From Methylothermaceae bacterium (GTDB lineage: Bacteria; Pseudomonadota; Gammaproteobacteria; Methylococcales; Methylothermaceae), in NCBI GenBank assembly GCA_026981855.1, contig JALSIB010000042.1, positions 1 through 48,016 of the forward strand: a DNA stretch of 48,016 nucleotides, in the 5' to 3' direction. Both the position numbers and the translations under genes were made by a program. The notes beneath the pieces are model-generated. The model saw only the letters and a program-made list of their open reading frames with translations, ran no database searches and was not told where the DNA came from. This document shows, one piece after another, positions 1 through 8,436 of this stretch (positions within the stretch are counted from its first letter, which is position 1; every line of letters starts with the position of its first letter).

Positions 1-1
1 T

Positions 2-125
2 TCAATGGGTTATTGCTATACACATTTTACCCGATCAGGAACCCCGATCCTCTCGTTTTGAACCCCTTTTTATCCGTATATCAATGCCTTGCGCTGACCG
101 CTTGGGAAAATTGGGGAGACACTAG
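2..125 (+). repeat. Left copy of a 124-bp terminal inverted repeat
   Basis: These bases are identical, on the opposite strand, to the last 124 bases of the window (47893-48016). Identity stops right after CTAG at 122-125. The short frame that opens inside it resembles no protein I recognise. The likeliest reading is that both contig ends run into copies of one genomic repeat, such as the end of an insertion sequence, in opposite orientation. No transposase is visible because the copies are cut off. An assembly fold-back or a true linear element with inverted ends are alternatives. Confidence 0.9.
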
Positions 126-129
126 GTAC

Positions 130-312
130 TCACCACCCTACACCGGGCCCCATCATCAGGTTACCCAGCAACCCCATCAGACCAAACAAAATCAGATAGA
201 ACGCCACGATATAATTCAATAATCTGGGCCAGATCAAAATGGCAATGCCCGCAAGCAAGGCGATCAGTGACGGCCCCATCATATAGAAACCCATTCCCAT
301 CATCGTCTTCAC
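130..312 (-). CDS. Small DUF3096-type membrane protein
   Basis: A 60-residue protein with two predicted membrane helices (about residues 13-28 and 32-53). The central motif, IWPRLLNYIVAFYLILFGL, matches what I remember of the DUF3096 family: very small bacterial inner-membrane proteins of unknown function. The Met- and Gly-rich ends are typical of that group. It follows the Mla-type operon on the same strand but is separated by about 155 bp, so it may be transcribed alone. It ends only 5 bp from the terminal repeat. No function can be given. Confidence 0.75.
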   Translation of the reverse strand: MKTMMGMGFYMMGPSLIALLAGIAILIWPRLLNYIVAFYLILFGLMGLLGNLMMGPGVGW

Positions 313-466
313 TCCCTAATCGAAAAATTGCAGCTTCTTATCGAGCAAGGCTCGATGAATTCAGCAGTTCTGACAGATCTTTTGTCCGTCTCGGACTTTC
401 CAAAGGTACCATCCTTTCGACATGGACTGAAAGCCTGAATCGAAGCCCACCGCAAGGCTGGAGCCG

Positions 467-1090
467 TCAACGGTCGACCCTGATCAACCAGTCGGACAAA
501 TCCTCGACGAACCGCGCCAGCGCCGAATCGGCGGCGAGAGCCCCTCCCTCCGCCGATCCTTCAGGCGCCACCCTGCGATAACGGAAATGGCGCTGGCCAA
601 CGATCCGCCCCGAGCGGGGATCTGCGAGCTGAACGAACAGTTCCAGGCGTTCACGGCTCTGGCCATTGGCTTCGAATTCCTGTTCCAGCCGCAAAAGGGT
701 GATTGAAAGCCGGCGGCTGGCCATCAGCCCCTGCCCAGGACGCACCACATGGGTGTAGGGTGACCAACGCGACGAGGTTTCCAGACAGGCCTGCTCGATC
801 ATCTCGGCAGGCAACGCCAACCAACGGTGGCGGGCATAGTAGGATACCACCGGGCCACCCCGGCGATAGAGAATGCGCTTGCTTCGGAGGGTTGGTACCG
901 CATCCACAGGATCGAACGACAATACCTGGTCTTTTTTCAGCCTTGGACCGGATTGCGTCTTGGGAACCTCCAGGGCAAGCAGAATCCTCGCCTCCGGGCG
1001 ACTGGGCAGGGGGGCACATCCAACCATCAGAATTAAAATCGGTCCGAGCAACACAATCGACCTGAAACGGCGGCTGAATATTTCACTCAT
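467..1090 (-). CDS. PqiC/ABC-transport-auxiliary lipoprotein
   Basis: A 207-residue lipoprotein: a basic N-terminus, a hydrophobic stretch, and a lipobox ending in Cys at about residue 25 (LMVGC). The rest fits the ABC_trans_aux (PqiC, formerly DUF330) fold, with alternating strands and the motif RLELFVQLADPRSGRIV near the middle. Such lipoproteins sit in the outer or inner membrane and partner MCE proteins in phospholipid movement across the periplasm. It starts 5 bp after the MCE gene ends, so it is the last member of that operon. The last residue of the lipobox is followed by Ala, which suggests outer-membrane sorting. The exact partner is inferred from context. Confidence 0.8.
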   Translation of the reverse strand: MSEIFSRRFRSIVLLGPILILMVGCAPLPSRPEARILLALEVPKTQSGPRLKKDQVLSFDPVDAVPTLRSKRILYRRGGPVVSYYARHRWLALPAEMIEQACLETSSRWSPYTHVVRPGQGLMASRRLSITLLRLEQEFEANGQSRERLELFVQLADPRSGRIVGQRHFRYRRVAPEGSAEGGALAADSALARFVEDLSDWLIRVDR

Positions 1091-1095
1091 CTTCG

Positions 1096-2040
1096 CTACT
1101 CCCCTGGGCCGAGTTCCGGTTGGGGGCTTCCGTATATCAAGGCATTGGGATGATCATTGAGCCGACTGGCCAACGCACGCACCTCCCTGGCGGTTTGGGA
1201 AATCTCGGCTGCGAGGCGCCCCAAGGCCGTATCGAGATGCTGGATCGTCGCCTGCAGATCTTGCCCCGTTTTCTGGGCCGTCTCCTCGATACGCTCGCCA
1301 AGCTTGGTCACCGTCACGGCCGCAGCCGAAATTTCCCGACTCAAACGGTCGTAGTCCACGACCAGCCGATCGACTTTTTTCATGAGCTCCGGCAGAGAGC
1401 GACCAGCCAGGGCCAGATCGCTGGAAAAGGTCTGGGCATTGGCCAGAATCGAATCGAACCGTTCTTTGTCATGGTCGAGCAAGGTGGTGACCTGTTCCAG
1501 GTTTTGCAAAGAATGCTGGAACGAATCGATGTTTTGCCGGTTCAATAGCCGGGACATCCGCCGCCCCACCTCCTCGACGGTCAGCGCCGCTCTGCCCAAC
1601 GCCTCTTCCAGGCGATTGTACGCCGATGATCTCGAGGCAATCGTGGGAACGGAACCATCAGGCATGGGGCTTGGCAAAGGCTCGCCTTTTCCCTCCCCTT
1701 CCAATTCGATATAGGCGATACCGGTCAACCCTTGCAACTTGAGCAATGCATAGGTGTCGCTGCGAATCGGCGTATCGGCGGCAATGTCCATCATCACCTC
1801 AATCCGGGTGGGATCCTCGGGATCGATCCGCATCTTTTCCACCCGACCGACATTGACTCCCCGATATTTCACCGGTGCGTTGGGATTCAGGCCCGCCACC
1901 GAGTCATGAAAATAGGTTCTATAGGAATGATAACGCGTGAGCCGAATGTCGGAAGCCAACCATAAGGCGACGACGATGGCCGCCATCGTGAGAACGATGA
2001 CAAAAATGCCGACCAGAATATAGTTCACTCTGGGTTCCAT
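1096..2040 (-). CDS. mlaD: MlaD-like MCE-domain lipid-transport protein
   Basis: A 314-residue inner-membrane protein. One N-terminal helix (about residues 5-27) is followed by an MCE domain (about 35-115) with the recognisable PVKYRGVNVGRV segment, then a long helical, probably coiled-coil tail. MCE proteins form hexameric rings that take lipids to or from the permease in the inner membrane. I chose the ATG at 2040 because the helix follows immediately; the frame stays open upstream, but that part is Gly/Arg-rich and overlaps the ATPase gene. The 16-bp overlap with the ATPase stop indicates translational coupling. It is longer than E. coli MlaD (about 183 residues), more like PqiB-associated or Gram-negative single-MCE variants that work with a PqiC-like lipoprotein. 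Confidence 0.88.
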   Translation of the reverse strand: MEPRVNYILVGIFVIVLTMAAIVVALWLASDIRLTRYHSYRTYFHDSVAGLNPNAPVKYRGVNVGRVEKMRIDPEDPTRIEVMMDIAADTPIRSDTYALLKLQGLTGIAYIELEGEGKGEPLPSPMPDGSVPTIASRSSAYNRLEEALGRAALTVEEVGRRMSRLLNRQNIDSFQHSLQNLEQVTTLLDHDKERFDSILANAQTFSSDLALAGRSLPELMKKVDRLVVDYDRLSREISAAAVTVTKLGERIEETAQKTGQDLQATIQHLDTALGRLAAEISQTAREVRALASRLNDHPNALIYGSPQPELGPGE

Positions 2041-2804
2041 TCCCGCTCTCCCCTGTGGTACGCCCGACGCCCCGAGAAATAGGCCGCGATCGCCGGATGC
2101 GGATTCTCGACCAGTTCTTCGATCGGCGCCACCGCAACGATACCCTTGTCGGCCAGGAAAGCCACCCGGTCGGTGGCGCTCCACAGCGTATCGAGATCAT
2201 GAGTGACCATCACCACGGTCAGATCGAGCATGGTCTTGAGTTTAGCCACTAACCTGTCGAACGCTCCGGCGGTTACCGGATCGAGCCCCGACGTCGGCTC
2301 GTCGAGAAACAGCACCGCGGGATCGAGCACCAGTGTCCTCGCCAGCGCTGCACGTTTGACCATCCCACCAGACAGCTCACGCGGGCATTTCACGGCCGCG
2401 CCGGCTTCAAGGCCGGCCAGCCGTATCTTCAACATCACCACTTCGGATTTCAAAGCCGGCGACAACCGGGTATGTTCATCCAGAGGAAAACGAACGTTTT
2501 CGAACACCGTCAGACTGCTGAACAGCGCACCATTCTGAAACATGAACCCCAATTGCAACCGGATTCGTTTCTCTTCCTCCCGCGTCAGCGAAAGGGCGTC
2601 ACGGCCGAAGAGGCGCACCTTGCCGCAAGCGGGCTGATGCAACATGGCCATGGTGCGCAGCAACACACTCTTGCCGCCTCCGGAGGTGCCGATGATCCCC
2701 AACACCTCGCCCCGATAGACTTCCAAAGACAAGTCCTGATGCACCACGTTTCGCCCAAACCGGTTGGTGATGCCACACAACTGGATGACCGGCTCGGCGT
2801 TCAT
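2025..2804 (-). CDS. mlaF: MlaF-like ABC transporter ATPase
   Basis: A 259-residue ATPase that powers the MCE lipid transporter from the cytoplasmic side. Visible motifs are Walker A GTSGGGKS (39-46), a Q-loop around FQNGALF (89-95), signature LSGGM (144-148), Walker B VLFLDEP (164-170), and the switch histidine in MVTHDLD. The signature has Met-Val after LSGG, as in MlaF-type proteins, rather than QQ or QR. It overlaps the permease gene by 4 bp (ATGA) and the MCE gene by 16 bp, so the three are translated together. The order permease-ATPase-MCE differs from the E. coli order F-E-D. Confidence 0.92.
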   Translation of the reverse strand: MNAEPVIQLCGITNRFGRNVVHQDLSLEVYRGEVLGIIGTSGGGKSVLLRTMAMLHQPACGKVRLFGRDALSLTREEEKRIRLQLGFMFQNGALFSSLTVFENVRFPLDEHTRLSPALKSEVVMLKIRLAGLEAGAAVKCPRELSGGMVKRAALARTLVLDPAVLFLDEPTSGLDPVTAGAFDRLVAKLKTMLDLTVVMVTHDLDTLWSATDRVAFLADKGIVAVAPIEELVENPHPAIAAYFSGRRAYHRGEREWNPE

Positions 2805-3937
2805 AGATCCAGTTTATTGAACAGAATGGAGAACAAGGCATCGACCACGATCACCAGGAAGATGCTCTGAACCACACTGCGGGTGGTGGCATAGCCAACA
2901 CTGGTGGCACCACCACGGACCTGAAAACCCTGATGACAACCGATGGAGGTGATGATCAGGGCATACACAGGTGCCTTGATCAATCCGACCCAAAAAGAGC
3001 TGGGCATCAGAAAGGTCTGAGGTAACCGTTCCAGATAGCTCTCCAGCGTCACACCGAATAGCAGATCGGAAACCACGACGCCCCCCGCCAACCCCGCCAG
3101 ATCGGCAAAGACGATGAGCAGCGGCATCACCAGCAGCATGGCCACCAGTTTGGGCAGGGCCAGAATTTCGACCGGTTGAATGGCCAGGCTGCGCAGTGCA
3201 TCCACTTCTTCGGTGATCCGCATGGCACCAATCTCGGCAGTATAGGCCGACCCGGTACGCCCTGCCATGATGATTGCGGTCACCAGGGGCGCGATCTCGC
3301 GCAGAATGGTCAACCCCACCAGATCGACAATGTAGATGTTGGCACCGTATTCATCCAGCGGATCCCCGCCTTGATAGGCGATGACGACGCCCATCAAAAA
3401 CGACAACAGGCCTACGATGAACAGAGCATGCACCCCCGCGGTTTGCATTTCGGTCAATACGGCACGGAGACGGACCCGGCGGGGATCGAGCAACCACTGC
3501 AAAGCCTGAAGCGTAAGGGAACCGATGAAGGCCAGATAGGCCAGCATGTCACTCAAGATGGCCAGCGTGCTCCTGCCCACATATTCCAAAAGTCCTGGTC
3601 GTTGGATTGCGGGAATCACATCCACCGCTTCGTCCTGGACCAGGGAGAGGAGGTGACGGTGCCTGTCGGAAAATCCCTCAAGATCGACCCGGCCGATGCC
3701 CGCCCGCTGAAGGCGGAACCTCAGGTCCAAGACGGCTCTCGCACCCACCGTATCCAGAGAAACGAGTTTATGGCCATCGATGACCACCCCCTCTGCGGGC
3801 AAGGCCGGCAAATCCGTCTCCAACGTGTTTTCATTCAAGCAGAACACGGTCCAGCTTCCAGACAATGAAATTCGGGCACTTTCTGGATCGAAACGCAAAC
3901 GAGCCGAACCCTCGCAACGAGCGGCAAAGCTAACCAT
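2801..3937 (-). CDS. mlaE: STAS-MlaE lipid transporter permease
   Basis: A 378-residue permease with two parts: an N-terminal STAS-like domain (about 1-110) and an MlaE-type membrane domain (about 120-378) with five or so helices. The conserved stretch GANIYIVDLVGLTILREIAP and the following MAGRTGSAYTAEIG are diagnostic of MlaE permeases. In E. coli the STAS protein (MlaB) is separate; here it is fused to the permease, a known arrangement in many bacteria. I placed the start at the ATG at 3937, the first Met before the STAS domain; the open frame goes further upstream but that part has no family character. No strong ribosome-binding site precedes it. First gene of the operon running down to 467. 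Confidence 0.88.
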   Translation of the reverse strand: MVSFAARCEGSARLRFDPESARISLSGSWTVFCLNENTLETDLPALPAEGVVIDGHKLVSLDTVGARAVLDLRFRLQRAGIGRVDLEGFSDRHRHLLSLVQDEAVDVIPAIQRPGLLEYVGRSTLAILSDMLAYLAFIGSLTLQALQWLLDPRRVRLRAVLTEMQTAGVHALFIVGLLSFLMGVVIAYQGGDPLDEYGANIYIVDLVGLTILREIAPLVTAIIMAGRTGSAYTAEIGAMRITEEVDALRSLAIQPVEILALPKLVAMLLVMPLLIVFADLAGLAGGVVVSDLLFGVTLESYLERLPQTFLMPSSFWVGLIKAPVYALIITSIGCHQGFQVRGGATSVGYATTRSVVQSIFLVIVVDALFSILFNKLDL

Positions 3938-4052
3938 TGATCGAAAACAGCATGTGAACCCTCTTTTCGGCCCTGAGACCTTATGGGAATAAATAGGCCT
4001 GATACACGATCTTTGATCGCAACGCGTCAATTGTACAAAACACCCGCCATCC

Positions 4053-4915
4053 CTACATTTTCCCCAGCAGTCGGACCCAGGACGAAACATCGCTGTGCTT
4101 GAATAGCATCGCTGCAGCGACGCAAAGCAGAAGCCAACCAAAGATTTTTTTCATACAAGCCCGATCCAGATTCAACGCCCACCTCGCCCCGATCTGCCCA
4201 CCAAGAAACACGGCAGTGGACAAGATCAGCGACAGGTGCCAATCCCAATGACCGGCAACCACGTGCCCGGCGAAGCCGGCGCAAGCTGTCATACCCACCA
4301 TCAGTGCGCTGGTGCCCACAGCGATATCCATGGGAATACCGATCAGCAGCACCAACAACGGGACTTTGAGAAGCCCACCACCGATGCCGATCATACCGCT
4401 TATCATCCCGGCCAGAAATGAGACCGGCAGGGCCAACAACCAATTGACGGCATAACTTTGACCTTCATAGCGGCGCTGCCAGTGATACCAGTTCGATTGT
4501 TTTGGCATGCAGGACCGATGCGGGTGAAATGGGCGAATCATGAAAATCGCGGCGAACATCACCACGGCAACAAATAGCCAGGACAAATTGCGCCCACTGA
4601 AACACCCGGAAACGATTCCCCCCACAAAACCGCCACTGGCAGTCACCGACTCCAGTACGGCAGCCAAGGACCAATCCACCTTGTGGGCCTTGCGAAACAC
4701 CAGGGTGGCCGAGAGGGATGTCATCATGATCAAAAACAGACTGGTGGTGGCGGCGACATGGAAGTCGATGCCGAACAACACCTGAATTGGTGTGTAAAGC
4801 ATTCCGCCCCCTGCCCAAGCATCGAAAAGACAACCGCCACCACGAACAACAGACACCACAACACTATCCCCAGCCGGACCTCGGGATCGGTGAGAGGGAG
4901 AAAAAGATCAGTCAT
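4053..4915 (-). pseudogene. TauE/SafE-family permease, frameshifted
   Basis: The gene is split over two frames. The start (ATG at 4915) gives about 35 residues ending FSMLGQG; the family sequence then resumes one frame over with GGGMLYTPIQVLFGIDFHVA and continues to the stop at 4053. One G is missing from a run of five G (C run 4807-4811 on the plus strand); restoring it gives an uninterrupted protein of about 287 residues. TauE/SafE permeases have seven or eight helices and export sulfite, sulfonates or related anions; the second half repeat (ISGMIGIGGGLLKVPLL) is intact. Whether this is a real mutation, a slippage-controlled gene, or a homopolymer read error cannot be told from one sequence. 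Neighbouring genes are also damaged, which favours true decay. Confidence 0.85.
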
Positions 4916-4951
4916 GAACTGAAACAGACTATTTTTTACCTGACAGCTACT

Positions 4952-5410
4952 TCAGCAATCCCTCGTCCTGACACCCCCCCGTCTGAATCCATGACCCCTT
5001 CCATCTTTGGTTTCCCGGGCCACACAACGTTGAAAAGCCGGCAAGTGGTTCTCCTTCGAGGCCCGCTGCAATTCCCGCAACACCCCCTGAACCTCGGGAA
5101 AGTCTTTGCTCTGTTCCAACAATCGCGCATACATTTCCATGTTTTCGATCTCTGCCTCCACGCCCTGTTGACACGCCTCCAGCAATGAAGAAGGTGCCTG
5201 GACCCGTGATGGCCAGTCATCTGGGGGAACTGGCAGACCATACAGTTCGAACAATGGCAGCAATGCCTGTATATGGCGGTTTTCGGCCTCCACGATGTTG
5301 CTGAACGGCCTGACCTCACCGAATTTTTCGATTACTTTTTGATACAAGGCGCGGGCCTTGTATTCATCCTGGATGGCTTCGTTGAGGATGGATGCGAGTT
5401 TTTCATTCAT
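4952..5410 (-). CDS. DUF2202 ferritin-like protein
   Basis: A 152-residue, mostly helical protein with the DUF2202 pattern: LNEAIQDEYKARALYQKVIE near the start and AENRHIQAL soon after, then EAEIENMEMYARLLE later. The acidic and His residues in these E-x6-Y and E-x2-H motifs are the expected di-metal ligands of the ferritin-like four-helix bundle. I chose the ATG at 5410 because the family starts about ten residues before the first helix; an upstream TTG would add 24 residues unlike the family. It lies between a broken permease and a broken metal ATPase and appears intact, except for a basic, Gly/Arg-rich C-terminal tail (about 20 residues) that I do not recognise. Substrate unknown; metal or oxidant handling is inferred from fold and context. 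Confidence 0.78.
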   Translation of the reverse strand: MNEKLASILNEAIQDEYKARALYQKVIEKFGEVRPFSNIVEAENRHIQALLPLFELYGLPVPPDDWPSRVQAPSSLLEACQQGVEAEIENMEMYARLLEQSKDFPEVQGVLRELQRASKENHLPAFQRCVARETKDGRGHGFRRGGVRTRDC

Positions 5411-5439
5411 GATTCTCTCCGGCAGTTGATCGTGTGAGT

Positions 5440-7470
5440 TTATTTGGAACCGGATGTCAGGGTCTTGTCTGCTGACAGGCAAGTCATTGTCACCGGCGGT
5501 TTGGTGGATTCAACCCCGGCTTCCGGTGGATTCCACCGTCGGATGGCGCCATCCATCCATTGGAACAAGGGGCCGGCAAACGAGGTTTCGATGTGTTCGA
5601 AATAAATCCTGGCGGCATTGACCACCACGAAAACCGAACTGACATGATGTAGCATGGCCGCAAATATGGGGTTGAGGAAACCCACCGTGGCAAGACCCAG
5701 TCCGACGGCATTGAACCCCATGGCCCAGGTGTAGTTTTCCCGGATGATATCGATCATCTTGTGGCTGAGCCCCAAAATAGTGAGCAAATCCCGGGCATCC
5801 TGTTTCAGGATCACAACATCGGCGGATAGGATGGCCAGGTTCACGTTCTTATGTCCTCCAATGGCGATGCCGACATTCGCTGCGGCCAGAGCTGGCGCAT
5901 CATTGACGCCGTCACCAACCATCGCCACCTTGCCTGACGCTTGGTATTTCCTGACCAAGGTCACTTTTTCGGCAGGCGTGCAATTGAAAACACACTCGTC
6001 GGCACGAATATAGTCGGCGACTCTTCTTGCCTCCCGCTCCTCGTTGTCTCCGGTGGCGAGAATCACTCTTTGGATGCCGTGGGCATGGATCATGTCAGCC
6101 AGATTTTTCATTTCCGACCAGATGATGTCGCGGATGATGATGGCACCCCTGATCCTTCCTTCCAGTGCGATCCAGATCGCCCTGCCGCTATAGGCAATCT
6201 CCTTCGGTATCGTTATGCCGTGCTGAACCAGGGTATCCTCACTTCCCATCAGCACTTCCTGCGTCCCAACCCGGCCCTTGATGCCACGACCGGGCAGATC
6301 CTCGGCATGATCCACCGGGGAAAATTCGTCGACGCCCTTCTCTTTGGCAAACCGTACAATGGAGCGGGCGATCGGGTGGTCAAAGCGGACTTCCAAAGAC
6401 GCTGCCAGCTTCAACAACTCAGGCTCAGGAACATCCAAGGCGATGATCTGACTGACCTCCGGCTCGGCGGAAGTCACCGTTCCTGTTTTGTCCAGGATCA
6501 TGGTATCGACTTCATGAAGTGTTTCCAGCGGCTCGCCCCCTTGGGCCAGAATGTTTTCGCGGGCAAGACGACCAATGGTGGCTGAAAATGCCGTAGGTGT
6601 CGCCAGGGCCCAGGCGCACGGGCAGGTGACCGCCAGCGCCGTGGCCATCAGGTGCAGGTCCCCGGTGACGAAAAGCAGCAGAAAGGCATAGCCGGTGACC
6701 GAGACCAATAACCATTGCACCGTTCTGTCGGCGCGCTGTTGCAATTCTGATTTCTTTTCCAGGCTGGCCTTGATTTCCCTGCTGATCACGCTGAGAAACG
6801 CCTCGTCGCCGTCCTTATCCGCCTTGATCAATATCGGGGCGGTCAAATTCAACGTGCCCGACACCACAAGGTCTCCCGGACCTTTGGTCACGGGAAAAGG
6901 TTCTCCGGTCACGAATGATTCATCAATCTAGGTTTTGTTGTCCTCGATCACGCCATCCACAGGTATCATCGTGCCCTTGGGCACCAGAACGCGTTCTCCC
7001 TGATGAACTTCGGAGATGGCGACTTCTTTGACCTGACCGTCTTTCATCACCTGTGCGGTCTGTTGACCCTGTTCGATCAGGCTTTCAATCTTCTCACGGT
7101 TCTTTCTGATGATGGTGAAGGAGATGAACAACCCCAGGCCGATGAACCAGGCCACCATCGCACCGCTCAAGGGCTCACCATCGATGAGCGTCACGATCAT
7201 GACCAGAACAATGAGCAGCTCGGCTGAAACTTTGCGCATGAGCAAGGCTTTCTTCAAAAAAGCCTCCAGATACAGGCCCAGGCAGAACAGATAGAAAGGC
7301 AGCCCCAGCCAATAGAAAACGGGTTGGTCGAATAACGCATCGATAGCGAAAAAAACGACCGGGATGGCTGCGGCAATCACCCGCAGCAACATGACGTCAT
7401 GGCGGGGACTGAATTTCAGAATTTCGGCATCAAAGCGATCGAAGTAGGGTTCCAATGGTGAAGTTTGCAT
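5440..7470 (-). pseudogene. P1B-type metal-transporting ATPase interrupted by TAG
   Basis: The reading frame from ATG 7470 covers residues 1-180 and meets an amber TAG at 6928-6930; the same frame then continues with IDESFVTGEPFPVTK to 5440, giving about 676 codons in all. The stop lies in the actuator domain just before the TGE loop. All other family parts are present: four N-terminal helices, the CPC metal-site motif (about 283-285), phosphorylation motif DKTGT (about 327-331), the HP motif region (RFDHPIA), MVGDGVNDAPALA, and a final helix with HHVSSVFVVVNAARI. No cytoplasmic CxxC metal-binding domain precedes the helices. CPC ATPases export Cu, Zn, Mn or similar ions; I cannot assign which. 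Loss of function, read-through or sequence error are all possible. A GAGGG-type binding site precedes the start. Confidence 0.85.
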
Positions 7471-7518
7471 GGTTATACTCCCTCGGGGGTTGCTGCCAAG
7501 TTGGGGCGATCTTTTGAC

Positions 7519-7818
7519 TTACTCCACTAAAAAATCCCGCATCATTCCCAAATCCTCATGCTCGAGATTGTGACAGTGATACATGAAGTGGCCTTTGAAA
7601 TCATCAAACCGTTTCAGCAGCATCACTTTTTCCCCCGGCATGACCAGCACCGTGTCCTTCCAGCCACTGTCCATCAGTCCGGCGCTGACTGTCTCGTAGG
7701 CATTCCCAAAGCGGTGATTGATCGAACGCTTTATGATTTGGAATGGTTCGCCATGAATATGCATGGGATGCGGGTAATAGTAGATCCATTGAGGATTTCG
7801 AATTCGTAGGAAAACCAT
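7519..7818 (-). pseudogene. Multicopper oxidase, C-terminal remnant
   Basis: About 100 residues that correspond only to the last cupredoxin domain of a multicopper oxidase. Visible copper motifs are HPMHIHG near the beginning and HCHNLEHEDLGMM near the end, which carries the type 1 and trinuclear ligands including the axial Met. Whole enzymes are usually 450-650 residues, so three quarters are missing. The family-like sequence begins around 7800; directly upstream the adjoining frame ends in EFEILN, suggesting a frameshift or junction, and beyond it I find no oxidase sequence. It lies 48 bp before the metal ATPase start and probably once shared an operon with it. It cannot be an active enzyme as it stands. 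Confidence 0.8.
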
Positions 7819-7951
7819 TGAAGTATTACGTCTTTCTTATATATTGTCACTGCAGAATCCCGGAGACTCTGGCCAAAGCCCTCCAAAAATGGCAACATCC
7901 CACCCGCTTTCCCATCAACCATCAGCGAGGTATCCCGTGGAGCAGAATCCA

Positions 7952-8302
7952 ATGCAGGAAAAAATGAAGCAGATGCACGAGGCGATGGCCTATCTGAGGA
8001 AGAAATATCCGACCCAGACCCAGGCATTCTCCCAGTTCTATCAGAAAACAGAGGGTACACCCGCCCTGTCCAAACGCGAGAAGGAGCTGATCAATGTCGG
8101 CCTGGCGGTGGCAACCCAATGTGAGTGGTGCATCGGCTCCCATGTAAGAAGCGCCGTCCGTGCCGGGGCCACCCGGGACGAAATTGTGGAGGCCGGCTTC
8201 ATGGCGGTGATCATGCATGGTGGACCGGCGTTGATGTATATGACTCCTCTGGTCCAGGCGTTGGACCTTTATTTACCCGAGGATTCAGATGACAGCCCCT
8301 GA
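7952..8302 (+). CDS. Carboxymuconolactone decarboxylase/AhpD-like protein
   Basis: A 116-residue protein with the CMD-family helical core: REKELINVGLAVATQCEWCIGSHVRSAVRAGAT. The Cys57-x2-Cys60 pair with His64 is the AhpD-type redox centre, so a peroxidase or disulfide-handling role is likelier than decarboxylation. The later segment EAGFMAVIMHGGPALMYM is the second family helix pair. I chose the ATG at 7952, which has GGAG about eight bases upstream; the frame is open further back, but those residues are Pro/Ser-rich and overlap the oxidase remnant. It runs divergently from that remnant and upstream of the K+ channel gene. Confidence 0.85.
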   Translation: MQEKMKQMHEAMAYLRKKYPTQTQAFSQFYQKTEGTPALSKREKELINVGLAVATQCEWCIGSHVRSAVRAGATRDEIVEAGFMAVIMHGGPALMYMTPLVQALDLYLPEDSDDSP

Positions 8303-8324
8303 ACTTTTGCCGAAATCAAATACC

Positions 8325-8344
8325 CCGTCTCCCTTCAGAGACGG
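8325..8344 (+). terminator. Hairpin between the CMD and kch genes
   Basis: A perfect 7-bp stem (CCGTCTC / GAGACGG) with a 6-base loop, 22 bases after the stop of the AhpD-like gene. It lacks a T-tract, so it may end or attenuate transcription only weakly, or mark an mRNA 3' end. Confidence 0.4.
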
Positions 8345-8436
8345 ACTCGTGCTGATTTCAGGAATTGCCTGGTGGCCAGGCCGAGCCAACACCCCTCGGA
8401 AGGATGATGGGGTCATCGAACAGGAACATCTTTGAC

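Noticed and set aside
13-222. A 69-codon frame inside and beyond the left inverted repeat, as a transposase tail.
   Set aside because: Its sequence crosses out of the repeat without a stop and resembles no transposase I know.
313-466. A tRNA or small RNA between the DUF3096 gene and the lipoprotein.
   Set aside because: No cloverleaf, CCA-end or strong hairpin could be seen.
6928-6930. Reassignment of TAG to an amino acid.
   Set aside because: Other genes in the window end normally at TAG (for example the MlaD-like gene at 1096-1098), so a general recoding is unlikely.
7819-7951. Upstream continuation of the multicopper oxidase in another frame.
   Set aside because: Apart from the short EFEILN link, the stretch shows no cupredoxin motif.
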